Origin: Leucaena leucocephala
Lineage: Eukaryota > Streptophyta > Magnoliopsida > Fabales > Fabaceae
Assembly: GCA_037074615.1 (NCBI GenBank)
Contig: CM073518.1
Coordinates: 8,308,001-8,372,000 of the forward strand
Length of the DNA stretch: 64,000 bases
Reading direction: 5' to 3'
A program made the position numbers and the translations under genes. This document shows, piece by piece, positions 47,447-59,882 of this stretch; within the stretch, counting starts at the first letter, position 1; every line of letters starts with the position of its first letter. Below the pieces are notes generated by a model that worked only from the letters and a program-made list of their open reading frames with translations, had not been told where the DNA came from and searched no databases.

Positions 47447-50400
47447 ATGAGAAAGCTCCAATTTGAATCGCCATTTTTACCAGCTCTGTCTATCTTGTTA
47501 TTTTTCACGGTCGCCAATTTCACTCCTTCTAACGCACTCTACGGACCATCATCACCTGTGGTTCAGCTCAATCCCTCCAACTTCAAGTCCAAAGTAAAAA
47601 TCAAATTGAAAATTACTTTGCTTTCTCATTTAAATTGTTTCCATTCTTTACCCACTTCGTCATCCACTAGATTTGTTGTTCTGCGCGAAATTGTGATGCA
47701 ATCAAATGAAATTTTGCTGTCTTCTGTTTTTAAAACCATGTGAATATTTCTTTTTCTTTTTCATCTTTCAAGTTGGTTATTTGTTCAAATTTCAGATGAT
47801 TTCGCATTTTGTTTAAGTAAATAAGGTTGCATGTACGCAGTTTATAGATCTTTTTTTTCGGACTGACGCAGTTTATAGATCTATTCTAAGGAACTTACCG
47901 TAATTTCTTTTCGATTCTGGGATCATACTTTTCATAGTTGAATTAATACATTCTAATTCTGTTGCAGTGTAATTCCTTATACTATCCCATCATGTTTCTT
48001 TTGTGTCTGCAATCACCATTTTGCCTGTAATATAGAAATTTATGGAGCGACAATTCTATCCGATCAATATATTAACCATCCTCGTCCGCATTTGTGCAAG
48101 TACTTGTTCATGTTGTGCTCACTTTGATGGGATATGGCTTTAGGATTATCTTATTATTATACTTTAAAGTTATTTTTTCCTTTATTTTAGAATATGATGA
48201 GAGTTTAGGCATATCTATTTATTTTTAGACTTGTCGTCTTTTCCCTTTTTCTTCTTTCTCTTCCCCTCCTCCCTTTGGTTTCCCATCATACTGCATGTGT
48301 TTCGTTTTATAGGACTTTCAGTGAGTTGTATTTAACATGCATATTTTATTTCCCTGTCATAGTCTAATTCTATTTTACCATTCCACTGTTGGTGAAATTG
48401 TTTTCATGTAATTCTTTACGTATAGAAAATCATTGTTTTCATTTCCTGATTTGATCATTTCAATTTAAATTTTCTCTGTATGAATCCCTCTTGGGAGTAA
48501 TATTTCCTTAGCTCTTTGCTTACTCTATTTTCTATTTAGCAATACAACTCAATTTAGGAGTGCTATCTGAATGCGGCAGGTCCTCAATTCAAATGGAGTT
48601 GTTCTTGTTGAATTCTTTGCTCCTTGGTGTGGTCATTGTAAGGCTCTGGCTCCTACATGGGAGAAAGCGGCTTCTGTCTTAAAGGGTGTAGCTACTGTTG
48701 CAGCAATTGATGGCGATGCTCACCAGGCTTTTGCTCAGGTTGCTTATAGTTCAAATCTTCATAGGCCCGTGTTGTGTTTTGTATCATATTGAGTCTGTTA
48801 AAACTGATATATCCCTTCTGGCAATCAACCTTCTTTTAATATGAAAATCCATTATTATACTCACTTTTAATGCTAAACCTTTCTTTGGAGGATCAAGAGT
48901 AATGTAAAACGTTAATTGTTGTATATATCATCGCTGATTTCTTGAACATGGTAGTTTGATATAAATCATTGGAATAAGATAAAATGGCCCTTGCCTCTTT
49001 GGACTTTGATATAGCTTATATTGCTTGGTTGCATTTGGTTATAGAAATAACATACGATACAAATACTAAATACATTAGATCAGTAATTTTTTTATCACCA
49101 TTACTTTCTAATCGAACATGACAAAGAATATCTCTGTTGCATTTGTTCTTAGTATAGCTTATCCAACTAAGATGAAACAATATCATGCAATGTTTTATTT
49201 CTTACTTGTTAGTTTTTTTTTTAATTGTTTTTATGTTCCTATCTCCAATATAATTTGTATTGTTGTTTAACTGATTAAATATATTAGCCATGTGCATATA
49301 TGTTCCTTCAGTTATAATGTACATGATTTAATATTTTCCTTAACACTTTAATTTGCTCGTGTTTCTTTCAATGCATTATAGGATTATGGGATTAGGGGTT
49401 TTCCAACTATAAAGGTGTTTTCACCTGGAAAAGCACTGGTAGATTATCAAGGAGCTAGAGATGTCAAACCTATTGCTGAATTTGCTCTACAACAGGTTTT
49501 GAGATTTTATTTTTTTTCCTGAAATTTTGCTTGGAACTGTTAGTGTAGGTGTATGAGAAGCATTGTTGCTTTCCTCATGCAGAAATTTGTGGCATGGGCA
49601 AAGCAATTTTCTTTTACATTTAGAAAAAGAATGGATGATTAAATGTTAATAACTAGTATTTTATTGAACTATACACATTGTTTTTGTGTATTGGTTGGAG
49701 TATGAGATGAGTTTCGATGTTCACGGCTTTAGTATGGTTTGCTTTAAATTTTATATTTTGCATTGATTTTTTGGCCTTGCTAAGATTTTTTATGAGGCAA
49801 GTCTGGTAAACTCAAGCAAGATTTATATCTTTGATAAATTTGGAAAATGTAATATAGTTATATATTTAATGAATATATAAGCTTCTAAAATAAATTTATG
49901 CAAATATGGCCTCTTGAGGTTATATCACTGCTAAAGTTTTTCTGTGTTCTTGATAGTTAGTTATGCTTAATTATTACATGCCAATATTCTGTCTACATGT
50001 ACAGATAAAGGCTCTTTTGAAGGAACGTTTGAATGGAAAGGCAACAGGAGGATCTGGTGAAAAGTCAGAATCCAGCGCTTCTGTAGAGTTGAACTTTCGC
50101 AACTTTGATGAACTGGTTCTCAAAAGCAAAGAACTTTGGATTGTGGAATTCTTTGCTCCTTGGTAATTGCATCATAAGATGTAGAATGTAGTATGATGGT
50201 GACTGCCTATAGTTGAAGAATAAGTCGTGATTTTTGGATCTTAAATATCTATTGCCAAACTGAACTGGAGGTACTTGTACTATCATATTTGGAGCTTTAT
50301 CCATAAATTTTTTTGCTTTTTATTTCTTGAAGGTGTGGCCATTGTAAAAAGTTGGCTCCTGAATGGGAAAAAGCTGCTAATAAATTACAAGGGAAGGTGA

Positions 50401-53400
50401 AGCTGGGTCATGTTGACTGCGATGCAGAAAAGGTATGCTGTTAAGTCATTAATAAAACTAGCCTATCTCTTTACCTTGACCCAAACGTTTACTGACCATC
50501 TTGATTTTGGTTAATTTTACTTTTGTTTATTTTCCCTTAAAATCAGGACCTGCAAATTTAGTTGTATCCTCAATTTGAACTTCAAGCCAACAAGTAATTA
50601 TATGTAATTAAGGCATTTTTACATATATCTTTCTACTAGTTATTCCTTAGACTTGTAAAGTGAAAAACTTCATAAAACAGTTCTTTCTCACTCTGGTTTT
50701 GATAGGAAACCGATTCAGAATTAATTTATTTAATCAGCTTTTAGTAATTTTAGTTGTTTAAACATTTTAATTAGTTTATCTCAGTTTATTTAGATTAGTT
50801 TATCTTGAATCAAATATCAAATATTTGATTAGAGATATAAGGATTATTTTTAGTTTATCTTAGTCTATCTTGAATCAAATATTCAAATATTTGATTAAAG
50901 ATATTATGATTATTTTTAGATTATCTGTTTGAAACCTTTGTGTATAAATAGGCTAGCCTCTAAGCTAGTCGGGGAGTGAATAATATATCAGTTCTTTTAT
51001 TTGGACTTTTGGAGATTCTCCTAGAGTATTCGGCTAGTAAAGGGAAGTTGAGCGAGATCCTTTCTTTTCTTTATTAGAATTTATTTATTTTTTATTTTCT
51101 TTTATTCTTTTGAGCATCCTAACAGGTTTCTTAGAGACCAAACCTCTCTGCTCATGCTCATACGCCTTCTGTACCCTGCCATGTCGCCCTCCCTCTATTC
51201 TTAATTCTCTAACATGCTTTTGTCCTTCAGCTTCCATGCTTGCTACCCTACAGCTCTTTATGTCCTTCGAAAGTCTCCTTACTGTTGTCTTTACTTTGTT
51301 AATATCATCCTACTGAATGATGTATCTTCAAATCGCTTGAGTTGTTTTCTTGGAGCTTAGCTCACTTGTCACTATTGGATAGAACCAAAGGCTTCAGCTG
51401 ATGCACTATAATTTCTAATCTGATGCTCTAATTTTCAGAGATTCTGGCATTTCCTCTAGGCCCATCATACTTTACATTATCATACTGTTATTTTATGACT
51501 CTAATGGTTTCTGTAATGTTTTTGTGCCATATCTTGTGTTTTATGTTTTTATAGTTTGAGGCGTCAACATGTTTGTTTCATGTCACGATTCAATGTTTGT
51601 AGCTTTATATGATTCTAGTATTATCATTTAACTCTGACATCTTCCTATTTTTCCGCCTTATTCTGTTCTACATCTGGATAAGGCAGTCTTATTTTTATTA
51701 TTCAAGTTAGATTAAAAATTCCGATGGTACTGTTGTTACCAGTCTTTGATGAGCAGGTTCAATGTTCAAGGATTCCCAACTATCCTGGTATTTGGTGCTG
51801 ATAAAGATATTCCAATTCCATATGAAGGTGCAAGGACTGCCTCAGCTATTGAATCATTTGCTCTAGAACAGTTGGAAACGAATGTTGCACCACCTGAAGT
51901 GACTGAGCTAACGGGTTCAGTAAGTTTTTGCATTACTTCCAATTCTACTTGATCATTGGTTAGATTGAAACAGTGCATATAGAATTATTTACACATGCTT
52001 TTTCTATAGGATGTTTTGGAACAGAAATGTGGTTCTGCTGCAATCTGTTTTGTTGCTTTCCTTCCTGATATTTTGGATTCCAAGGCTGAGGGGAGAAACC
52101 GATACATTAAACAATTATTGTCGGTTGCTGATAAGTTTAAAAGGAGCCCTTACAGGTAAGTAGATATGAATCAGTTTTACTTAGCTGTTATCTTTAATAA
52201 TGCTTTTTTAGTTAGCCTCTTCTGATCTCAATTTATTCTTTTGTCAAACTAGATATTTTCCCCCTCTACTGTTTGTCAAAATTTTAGCTTATTTTAACAT
52301 TTAAACCAAGTTCAAATATGTAGAAAAATATTGAAATAATAAAATCAAAGTTTCATAGAGCCATACAAGAGTGTCCAGTATTTGTGACTTGTGAATAGTG
52401 CAATTCCCAATAAAGTTTTACATTTTATATTGATTCTTCCATGTTGCAAGAGCTTTGAGGAAATGGCAATAGGTGGTTGCCAGGTCATTTTTTCAATATC
52501 AAAATCTGAATCTTATATCCAGAACATGAAACGTTTTTAATCTGAGAGAATTTTAAACTCCCACCACTGAAAAAACTGATATCTAAAATGCCTGTAATTG
52601 TAACCAAAAAATAAAATGCGGGAAATAGAAAAAAATGTCATTTTCATGTTGAAGGCTGATATTTGGTATCAGATAAAATATCTGAAATACCTGATACCCT
52701 TATTCACCTTTTCTGTTGTGCATGATAATATTTATTTCACATAAAAAGTCTAATGAATGTAGGGTAAGACAAGATGCAGACACTTTTTATGCATGATTAA
52801 CTGTATATTTATTTTAATGTATAATATTCCTCCGGTCCTTAATATAAGGGCTAATTGATTAATTTGAGTAGATTAAGGGGTATATAATATAAATTCGTCT
52901 TGAGGAGTTGGATTTGATCATATTTAACTTCCTTAATTAACTTAAAAAAATCAATTGGCTCTTATCTTAAAAATTAGAGGAAGTATAGGCATTGGTTATC
53001 GGAAAGCCTATCCCTCCTTGATTAATTTGGATATCTAATTTCATTTGGCCTGGTATCCATTAGTTGATTGGCGCCTTCCAGAATTGATTGGCTGTTGTGT
53101 ATCATCATTTTGGCTGAATATCATGTACTCTAAATACTCCACTAGATTTCTATAACTGGATACATCATACTCCTCCCATCCTTAATATAGGATCTAAGTA
53201 GGGAGTTGATCTTGATCCTATATATAATATTTGTTTCTTATATTTATCAACTTTTTCCCAAAATGACCTCTATTGATATTCCCTCAATAATAATCAAGTA
53301 AGAGAAGGAGGGAGGGAGTTAAGAAAAATGATTATGTCATACTAACTTTCTTAATCTAATCAAATTAGTTAAGTTCTATATTAAGGAATAGAGGTGTATG

Positions 53401-53888
53401 TTTTGCAGCAACTTTGGTCATGACTTGTGTTGTTTCTTCTTGGTATATGTGTGTGTCTCCTACAGCTATGTCTGGACGGCGGCCGGCAAGCAGCCAGATC
53501 TTGAGAAGCATGTGGGTGTTGGTGGCTATGGTTATCCTGCTCTAGTGGCTCTTAACCTTAAGAAAGCCGTATATGCTCCGCTCAAGAGTGCTTTTGAGAC
53601 TGAACACATTGTGTAAGTCTGTCATTCAATCGTCTAAACTGATAGAAATACTGAATACCTTGATGGGGAAATGTACAAAGTGCATGAACACTGCCATTAT
53701 TTGCTTTCAGTGAATTTGTGAGAGAAGCCGGACGAGGCGGCAAGGGCAATTTGCCCTTGGGAGGCTCACCTGTCATTATGAAAACAGAACCATGGGATGG
53801 GAAGGATGGAGAAATAATTGAGGAGGATGAGTTCTCTCTTGAAGAACTGATGGGGGAAGATGATGCTTCTAGCAAGGATGAGTTGTGA
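47447..53888 (+). CDS. PDIL2-3: Protein disulfide isomerase, PDIL2-2/2-3 (P5) class, 9 exons
   Basis: Exons: 47447-47593, 48580-48738, 49382-49495, 50005-50162, 50333-50432, 51743-51919, 52010-52155, 53466-53612, 53711-53888. All introns are GT/AG and the phases agree, giving 441 residues, close to Arabidopsis PDIL2-3 (about 440). Residues 1-30 are a signal peptide ending SNA before LYG. Two thioredoxin domains each carry WCGHC (65-69 and 193-197). They are followed by a redox-inactive C-terminal domain, an acidic tail and the ER-retrieval signal KDEL. It forms, breaks and rearranges disulfides in proteins folding in the ER lumen. The second WCGHC is split by intron 4 (TG|G codon). The start is the first ATG in frame with the signal peptide. 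No stop, frameshift or lost catalytic residue is seen, so it should be functional despite insertions in introns 5 and 7. PDIL2-2 versus 2-3 cannot be told apart by eye. Confidence 0.95.
50700..51124 (+). mobile_element. Solo LTR in PDI intron 5, TSD GGTTT
   Basis: Starts TGATAGGAAACC and ends ATCCTAACA, flanked by GGTTT at 50695-50699 and 51125-51129. It has a TATA-like TATAAATA at 50943-50950 and an internal direct repeat (TATCTTGAATCAAATAT near 50800 and 50867). 425 bp, short as for many copia LTRs; superfamily not proven. Confidence 0.85.
52826..52984. mobile_element. Stowaway-like MITE in PDI intron 7 (first)
   Basis: Ends are imperfect inverted repeats (TTCCTCCGGTCCTTAATATA and, reversed, CTTCCTCTAATTTTTAAGAT), both continuing to AATTGATT, with TA at the edges. 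About 160 bp; exact ends uncertain by a few bases. Confidence 0.65.
53170..53396. mobile_element. Stowaway-like MITE in PDI intron 7 (second)
   Basis: Left end CTCCTCCCATCCTTAATATA; right end reversed CACCTCTATTCCTTAATATA. TA flanks at 53168-53169 and 53397-53398. 227 bp, non-coding. It ends 69 bp before exon 8. Confidence 0.8.
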
Positions 53889-54109
53889 TACGTGAAGAAA
53901 GCGAAAGCGATAAATATAGGAGGTAAAACTCCAGGTCCTAGGCGACTTTGAAGTCATAGGAAACATGTCAGCATCTGCTAGATTCATTGTTTTTATGATT
54001 GAATGGTCAGACAGAATGAAACGTATTTATTTGATGTGATGATTGAATACTCTGATTCTATTGTCCATGTTAAAAAAGGCAGGGTTTGTGACTTGTGAGG
54101 GTCATCATG

Positions 54110-54310
54110 TGTTTTTTTTAGTTGCCTGCCTACCTGGTTCATCAGAGCTTTGCCCCGACTATATCCTGATCTGACCCGCGTCGCGCACTTGGCTATGTGG
54201 GTGAGTCTCCCAACGGGGATTTTCTGCGTACGCCAAGGTTCGAATTCGAGACCTCGCTTAAGCGATACCGAGCTGTTTACCATTCAGACCAACCCCCGAT
54301 AGTAGGGATA
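54110..54310 (-). mobile_element. tRNA-derived SINE downstream of the PDI gene
   Basis: On the minus strand a Pol III A-box-like TGGTCTGAATGGTAAAC (about 54288-54272) and a B-box-like GAATTCGAACC (about 54247-54237) are about 30 bp apart. A unique body (GGGTCAGATCAGGATATAG) and an A-rich tail (CTAAAAAAAACACATG) follow. ACACAT lies on both sides as a possible target duplication. It resembles Au-type plant SINEs. Confidence 0.65.
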
Positions 54311-55990
54311 ATGTGTTGATCTGAATCTGATCTGTTTCATGTTGCTGGGCCGTAATCTCAGGCACTACATTTAGAGATATTTTGGGCTTGTTTGTCTTTG
54401 TTCCCTCCCCCCACCACCTTGTTTTTATGTTTTTAGAATAGTTTTATAAACTTGTTTTTCAAAACAAATTTTGAAAAGGAAAAAACAAAAAAAATATGTT
54501 ATTGTTTTAAAAACTTTCATTTGAAAATAAAAGAATCAGAAAAACTTGTTTGGAACATTGTTCTTTAAAATTAACTTGGAGGAAGGAGAGAGAGTGGGAA
54601 GCTGAGTAGAGAATTTAGCGATGAGCGTAAGAGATAGTGTGGGAGGTGTTAGTAGAGAAGGTAGCGATGAGGGTGTGGGAGGTTTAGTGTATGTTTGGAT
54701 AAGATTTTAAAAAAAGGTTTATAAAAAAATAAATTTTAGGACAGTTTATGAAAAAAAAAAATTAGAGAAGAGTTTATAAAAAAAAATGGTTATGAATAAA
54801 TAAGTGTTTGGATAGTTATTTTTAGAATAATTTGTTATATTGGTAAATTATTAAAAAGTGTATGATTTGATTAAAAGTAGGAGAAAGGAAAGAAGGTAGA
54901 GAAAAGAGAAAAGAGAAAAGAGAGAAGAGAAGAGAGAGGTTATAAAAAAATAGGAGTAATATAGTAATTAGATAGTTCATAAGTTTTTTTACTATTCTAA
55001 AAAATAGTTTCAGTAATTTATTCAAAATTATAGTTTTAAACTATAGTTTAACGTAAAAATACTTAAAGATAAATATGGTTGTTTATTTTAAAAAAAATTA
55101 AACTAAAATTGTTTAAAAGAATTTATTAAAATTATGATTTTAAGAGAAACCAAACATGCCGTAGAAAATTATATTGGGGAAAGTGTAGAGAATGTAGGGA
55201 CGAGCGTAGGAGATAGTGTGGGAGGTGTGGCCGTAAGTGAAAATAAGAATCAAGAAAAAAAACAAAAAGAAAAAAACAATAAAACATTGTTTTGAGCATT
55301 TAGCAATGTATTTCTATTTATTTGTTTTACAAAGCACTTAATTTAAAACTTATAACTAAACAATTTTTTTATATTTTTTGTTTTCTAAAAAAACTTTCTA
55401 AAACATAAAAATATAAAACAAAGCTGTTTATTTTTTTTATTCTTATCATTAGACATTTATGTGCGTGAAACTAATTTTTTTTAAAGTTTTGAAAAATTGG
55501 ATCGTAATTTTTAAGCCTTTTTCAATTGATGGCACTACAGAGAAAAGATTAAGTCAAATTAAAATCGAATAAAAAGAAGTTTTGAAAAGAAAATAACAAA
55601 AAAGTTTCTGTTCAAATAATTGTTTTAAAAAATCGCATTTGAAAACAAAAGTTTATAAAAACGTGTTTGAAACAAATGTTATTGAGAGTCATAGATGAGT
55701 GCAGGAGACGATGTGAGACCGTGGCTGGTGAAAATAAAAATTAAGAAAAATAACAAACTATAACTGAAAAAAGAATTATATAAAAGTTGTTGAGTTTTTA
55801 GTTTTTAAAATATATTTCTATTTTTATTTTTACAAAACACTTAATTAAAAACATATAACTAAATTCTTAATATTCAACTCTCTTAAATTTTGTATAAAAA
55901 CACATAATCAAACAGTTTTTTTTTTGGTCTTTTAAATCAAAATATTGCTGTTTTTTTTTTTTATACAAAATATTGCTGTTGTTGAGAAGT
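54311..55990. other. AT-rich non-coding DNA with a probable MITE (about 54685-55160)
   Basis: GTATGTTTGGATAAGATTTT near 54687 is matched in inverted orientation by AAACCAAACATGCC near 55147, suggesting a MITE of about 475 bp without clear duplication. Purine runs and poly-T tracts dominate. The phrase GAGATAGTGTGGGAGGTGT occurs on both sides (54629 and 55210). Confidence 0.4.
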
Positions 55991-55997
55991 AATCTAC

Positions 55998-56150
55998 CGT
56001 AGTAGGAGTGTTCAGGTTGATGTCATTTTAGTTGGCCCATCCCTATCTTAGTCAAATAGGGATGGGACGGTAAAAATTGCTAACTGAAAGAGGATGCGGG
56101 ATGGCCCTGTCCCATCGCCCATCGGGATGGATAGCCTATTTTTTATTTTT
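55998..56150. mobile_element. Possible hAT-like end
   Basis: GTAGGAGTGTTCAGG followed by repeated GGGATGG/CCCATCCC words is similar in design to the hAT element at 44048, but no right end or target duplication was found. Confidence 0.3.
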
Positions 56151-56164
56151 TATATTATATTTTA

Positions 56165-56530
56165 TAGCTTAATATTAATAAACAAAAGATATACGTGGCC
56201 CAATAAAAGTTAGATTAAGCCCTAAATCCCTTTTCTAAGGTTGCTACCGTCATATCATCGTTGTCTTCTGCTAGACGCTGGTGCTCGCTCTCCATTTCTC
56301 ACAATCGTAGCCTACCGTATATCTTTTGTTTATTAATATCACGCGGCCCCCACAGCATTAGATTCTAATGTATAATCGCTCTCCATTGTGGCCCCCACAG
56401 CTCACAAATCACGCGGATTACGTATCGCTTTTCTGGAAGTCATTTCAACTAATGTATAATGCTATGAAGTACAATATTACAGACTTATTGAGTACAATCT
56501 AATGCTATATTAGTAGTTATATTGTAATCT
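56165..56530. repeat. Rearranged block with a 24 bp perfect inverted repeat
   Basis: Arms at 56172-56195 and 56316-56339 (core AACAAAAGATATACG) are exact reverse complements, 120 bp apart. Short words are re-used nearby: TCGCTCTCCATT (56286 and 56377), GGCCCCCACAGC (56345 and 56390), ATCACGCGG (56338 and 56408). Confidence 0.7.
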
Positions 56531-56839
56531 TAATTTTTTTATTTTGAGAGGCCTTTCTGCCTGTGCTAGAATTGAACTAAGGAAGTTAATTTTAATGATT
56601 TTGATACTTCTATTAAGTCCCGATAACGAGATTGTATAGGATTAAACCAAAGGACATGTTAAAACTATTAAAATCAAAAGTAAATTTTTTGAAAAAACCC
56701 TTAATATGCCACGGTTTTGTTCTGATCAGTACCCCAAGGAGAAATTAGAATTTTTTTATTCTGACTTCATATTTAGAATCCTTAAACAAAATTGTGTGGA
56801 ATATTGTCAAGAAGCATTTTCTTTAGTTGGATAGAGATG

Positions 56840-59800
56840 AGCGCGAGGCTAAATTTAAGTGATAAGACGGGGTGAGGGAAGGAATACTTTGATGATACTT
56901 AGCCAAGTTCATCCATATGAATGATGAGAGATATATGATTGAGCAGGTGACTTACGTACAAAATTCCATGCTACAAGAAAGAATTCTTCACAGGCAACTA
57001 TAAATGTTTAATAGAGTGGTAGAGGTATGTAAGATTATAGAGAGAAGTTTGTTATGCCTAGAAAAGGTAAATGCTAGAAATTGAATAGAGGATTGAGAAT
57101 AGAAGAGGTTATGAGTTAGGAAGTTCAAACATGTAATCAAAACCTAAGAGATGTGAGATATGTGGTAGAGACCATTGGCAGGTCAAGGAGTTTCTACAGA
57201 TGTGGCAACCCAGGATATTTTGTCAGGGAGTGTCTGTAGAATATGATAGGTGAGAAACTCTAGACACATGAAGAAGAGTTTTTCCTTGCCCATAGAAGAG
57301 GCAAGGAAGTCGTCTGAGATAATCTAAGAGATGATATGTATTAACGATTGCTAAGTAGATGCGATATGTGACTCAGGTACTGGTCATTCGTTTGTAATGT
57401 ATGACTGTACGAAGCAATTGGGTCTTCCTATTAGCACTCTGCCATATGATGAATACGTTTCCACTCTCACTGGCTTAACGGTGGTTACACCCATGCATGT
57501 TTAAACAATAATGTTTAACATGCACACTATTGAGCTATCCCATACTTGATATGTTTGCATTTACATGTTAGAGATGAATGAGATAGTTAACTCTAGTTAA
57601 TCCTCAAGGATTACGATTAGGGCAAGAATTAGAATTAGAATTAGATTAAGAGTGTGAGATAAGACCATGATAATCGAGGAGTTAGAATAAAGGAGATGCT
57701 AGAATGTGTTCAAAATGGTTATGCAGATAAAGTAATATTGGCATATACCTATAGACGTATGATTACAGTACTCAGGACATATCCTTTCAGTAAGAATGAG
57801 ACACATGAATGAAATAAAATGAAATGAAGTTATGAAATATGATGAAGCTCTGAGAGGGAGTAACGTTTATGTAATGAAAGTTAATGCTCTCACAATGGAG
57901 CTACATCGCTCTTGCGATAGAGCTATATCGCTCTTGAGATAGAGCAAGGAAATGGACAGTGTAGCTCACGATAGAGCCATGTCCATAAGATAAGCTGAGA
58001 AGTTTTTTAGCAGCTTTGTGCAAAGCTATGAAAAGAAAGATGTGAATGATATGAGAAATTTTTGAGTGAAAGAGGAAATGAGTAAAGTCTTAAAGGAAAA
58101 TATTGATTTTTTAAAAATAGTTTTGGGAAATTATCAGTTGAGTACTAACTAAGTGGAAGTAGCTAACCTTGTAACTTAGTTTGTTGGTTTTAAGTCTTCC
58201 AGAGAAATTGTGATACAGTACAACAGAATCCAGTAGGTTCTAGGGATCGCAGTTAGATCCTAGCATGGCTCATATAGAGTTCCGGGGTTGCAGTTAGATC
58301 CTGAAGAGGCTTATGGTAGATTGCAGTAGATCATGAGGGTCATAGTAGACCAAGCCTAAGGAAAGGAATTGGCCATAAAGTTATAAGTACAGTTCAGTAT
58401 TTTTCTGGGAAGACGATTACCAAGGACAAGGTTAAGGCATGGAAGCCTCACAAGTTGGTTAACTCATACAGAAAGAGTACCCACAATATTTTTTTTCTAA
58501 ATAGCCTTATTATATGGACTGAACTCAGTATCATCTTATACGAAGAAGGAATTAAAGTTACCAAAATCCTCTTATACGAAGAAGGAATTTAAGTTAACAA
58601 ACTTAAAGTTTCTAGTTCTAAGTACACGGTATTCATAAGTCTGTTTGGAGAATGCCTAAGGAAGAGAAGATGAGTATTCCATATGATGTAAGACGGGATC
58701 GAGTATAAGCAGATAGATCCCTAAGATGAAGTTAAAGATAATAAGAGCTATATAGACGTAAGAGAGATAGTATCAGAAGGGTCTAAAATAATAAGGTATT
58801 AGGGTAAGAGCCTATTAGCACCATGCCTTTAGATTTTTATCAGCATTTTTCAATTAAGCGTGCTCAGGCGAAAGAAGCCCAATGATGGGTGACTCCTGGG
58901 AAGTGACAAGAAAAGGTGCAAATGCCACAGAGGTTTGGCAAATATGCACAAAGTTTTGCAAGATGATAGAAAAGCTTAGCAAAGTACTAAGCAAATAAGA
59001 AAGAAGAGAATGATGTAAGTCCTCTCCCTATAACTCTATGAGCAGAAAGATGACTTTGTGGCTAACTCTGCAGACAGATAGAAAGGCTCCCTCTTATAGG
59101 GATAAGATGTTTACATGATATGCTATAGATAAGATAGCAAGTAAGAGCTTTCACTCCTTGCCTTGACTGTAAGGCATTAGGTTATTTTTATGAAAATATG
59201 CTAAAGATCCGAATGTTAGAGCAGTGCAAGCTCTAGGTGATATAGTTGTGCAAGATTCGAGTGTTAGAGCTGTTCATATTAAGGAAAGGAATGATTGAGC
59301 TATGATGTTAGAGCTATGTATTCATTAGCAGGCAAGTAGATGCTGCCACATATTGCCAAGCATCATGCATGTTAGAGTAAGTACTTCTCCAAAAAGGTAA
59401 AGCAAATGAAATAATAGTTACATAAGTCTTCACAATAATAGCAGCTGGGGGAGTGAGAGAACTATTGAGGTAAATTGATTGAGCCATAGTATGAGGCTTA
59501 AGCCAGACCTAAAGCGATAGATAGGTAAATGGCTTAGAACCAATTTTGATGAGGTTTAAGTTGAAATTAAAGGATATAGAATGGAAAGACATGTAACTAG
59601 ATAAGTGATTTTATGTAATGAAAAGTATAATGAGAAGTATGATGAATGACAAAGACCCATATTACATTAAGTACTTAGAGGGCTCGGCATGAAAGAAATG
59701 GACACTACTTATAAGTTCAATACAGAGACTGAACTGAGTAAAGTAAAAGAAGAATATGATTTCTCAAAGGTACCCCCGAACCTTAGTCATGAAACAAAGA

Positions 59801-59880
59801 AGGATATGAAGAAGCATATCAGAGTTTTTGACTAAGGTACGAATTAAATTTTGAGGACGAAATTTATTTGAGGGGAAGAA
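56840..59880 (+). pseudogene. gag zinc knuckle and protease remains of the Tekay/Del-like element
   Basis: A CCHC knuckle remnant lies at 57189-57233 (FYRCGNPGYFVREC; first Cys now Phe, His now Tyr), ended by a stop. The protease site DSGTGHSFVM starts at 57370, close to the usual DSGATHSF. After about 57510 only scattered words remain, including repeated GATAGAGC and TGTTAGAGC motifs (57900-57980, 59210-59310). Dead. Confidence 0.6.
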
Positions 59881-59882
59881 TT

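Noticed and set aside
47158..47523. 121-codon minus-strand ORF over the PDI promoter and exon 1
   Set aside because: Antisense to a clear signal-peptide exon and overlapping the MITE end; no domain.
53582..54283. Minus-strand ORFs over PDI exon 9 and the SINE
   Set aside because: Shadows of the coding exon and of a tRNA-like SINE.
54180..54300. Possible tRNA gene
   Set aside because: Only A- and B-box-like parts are present, with no cloverleaf and with a unique body and A-rich tail, which fits a SINE better.
54822..55025. 67-codon minus-strand ORF rich in Leu/Phe/Ser
   Set aside because: Translation of a purine-rich low-complexity tract.
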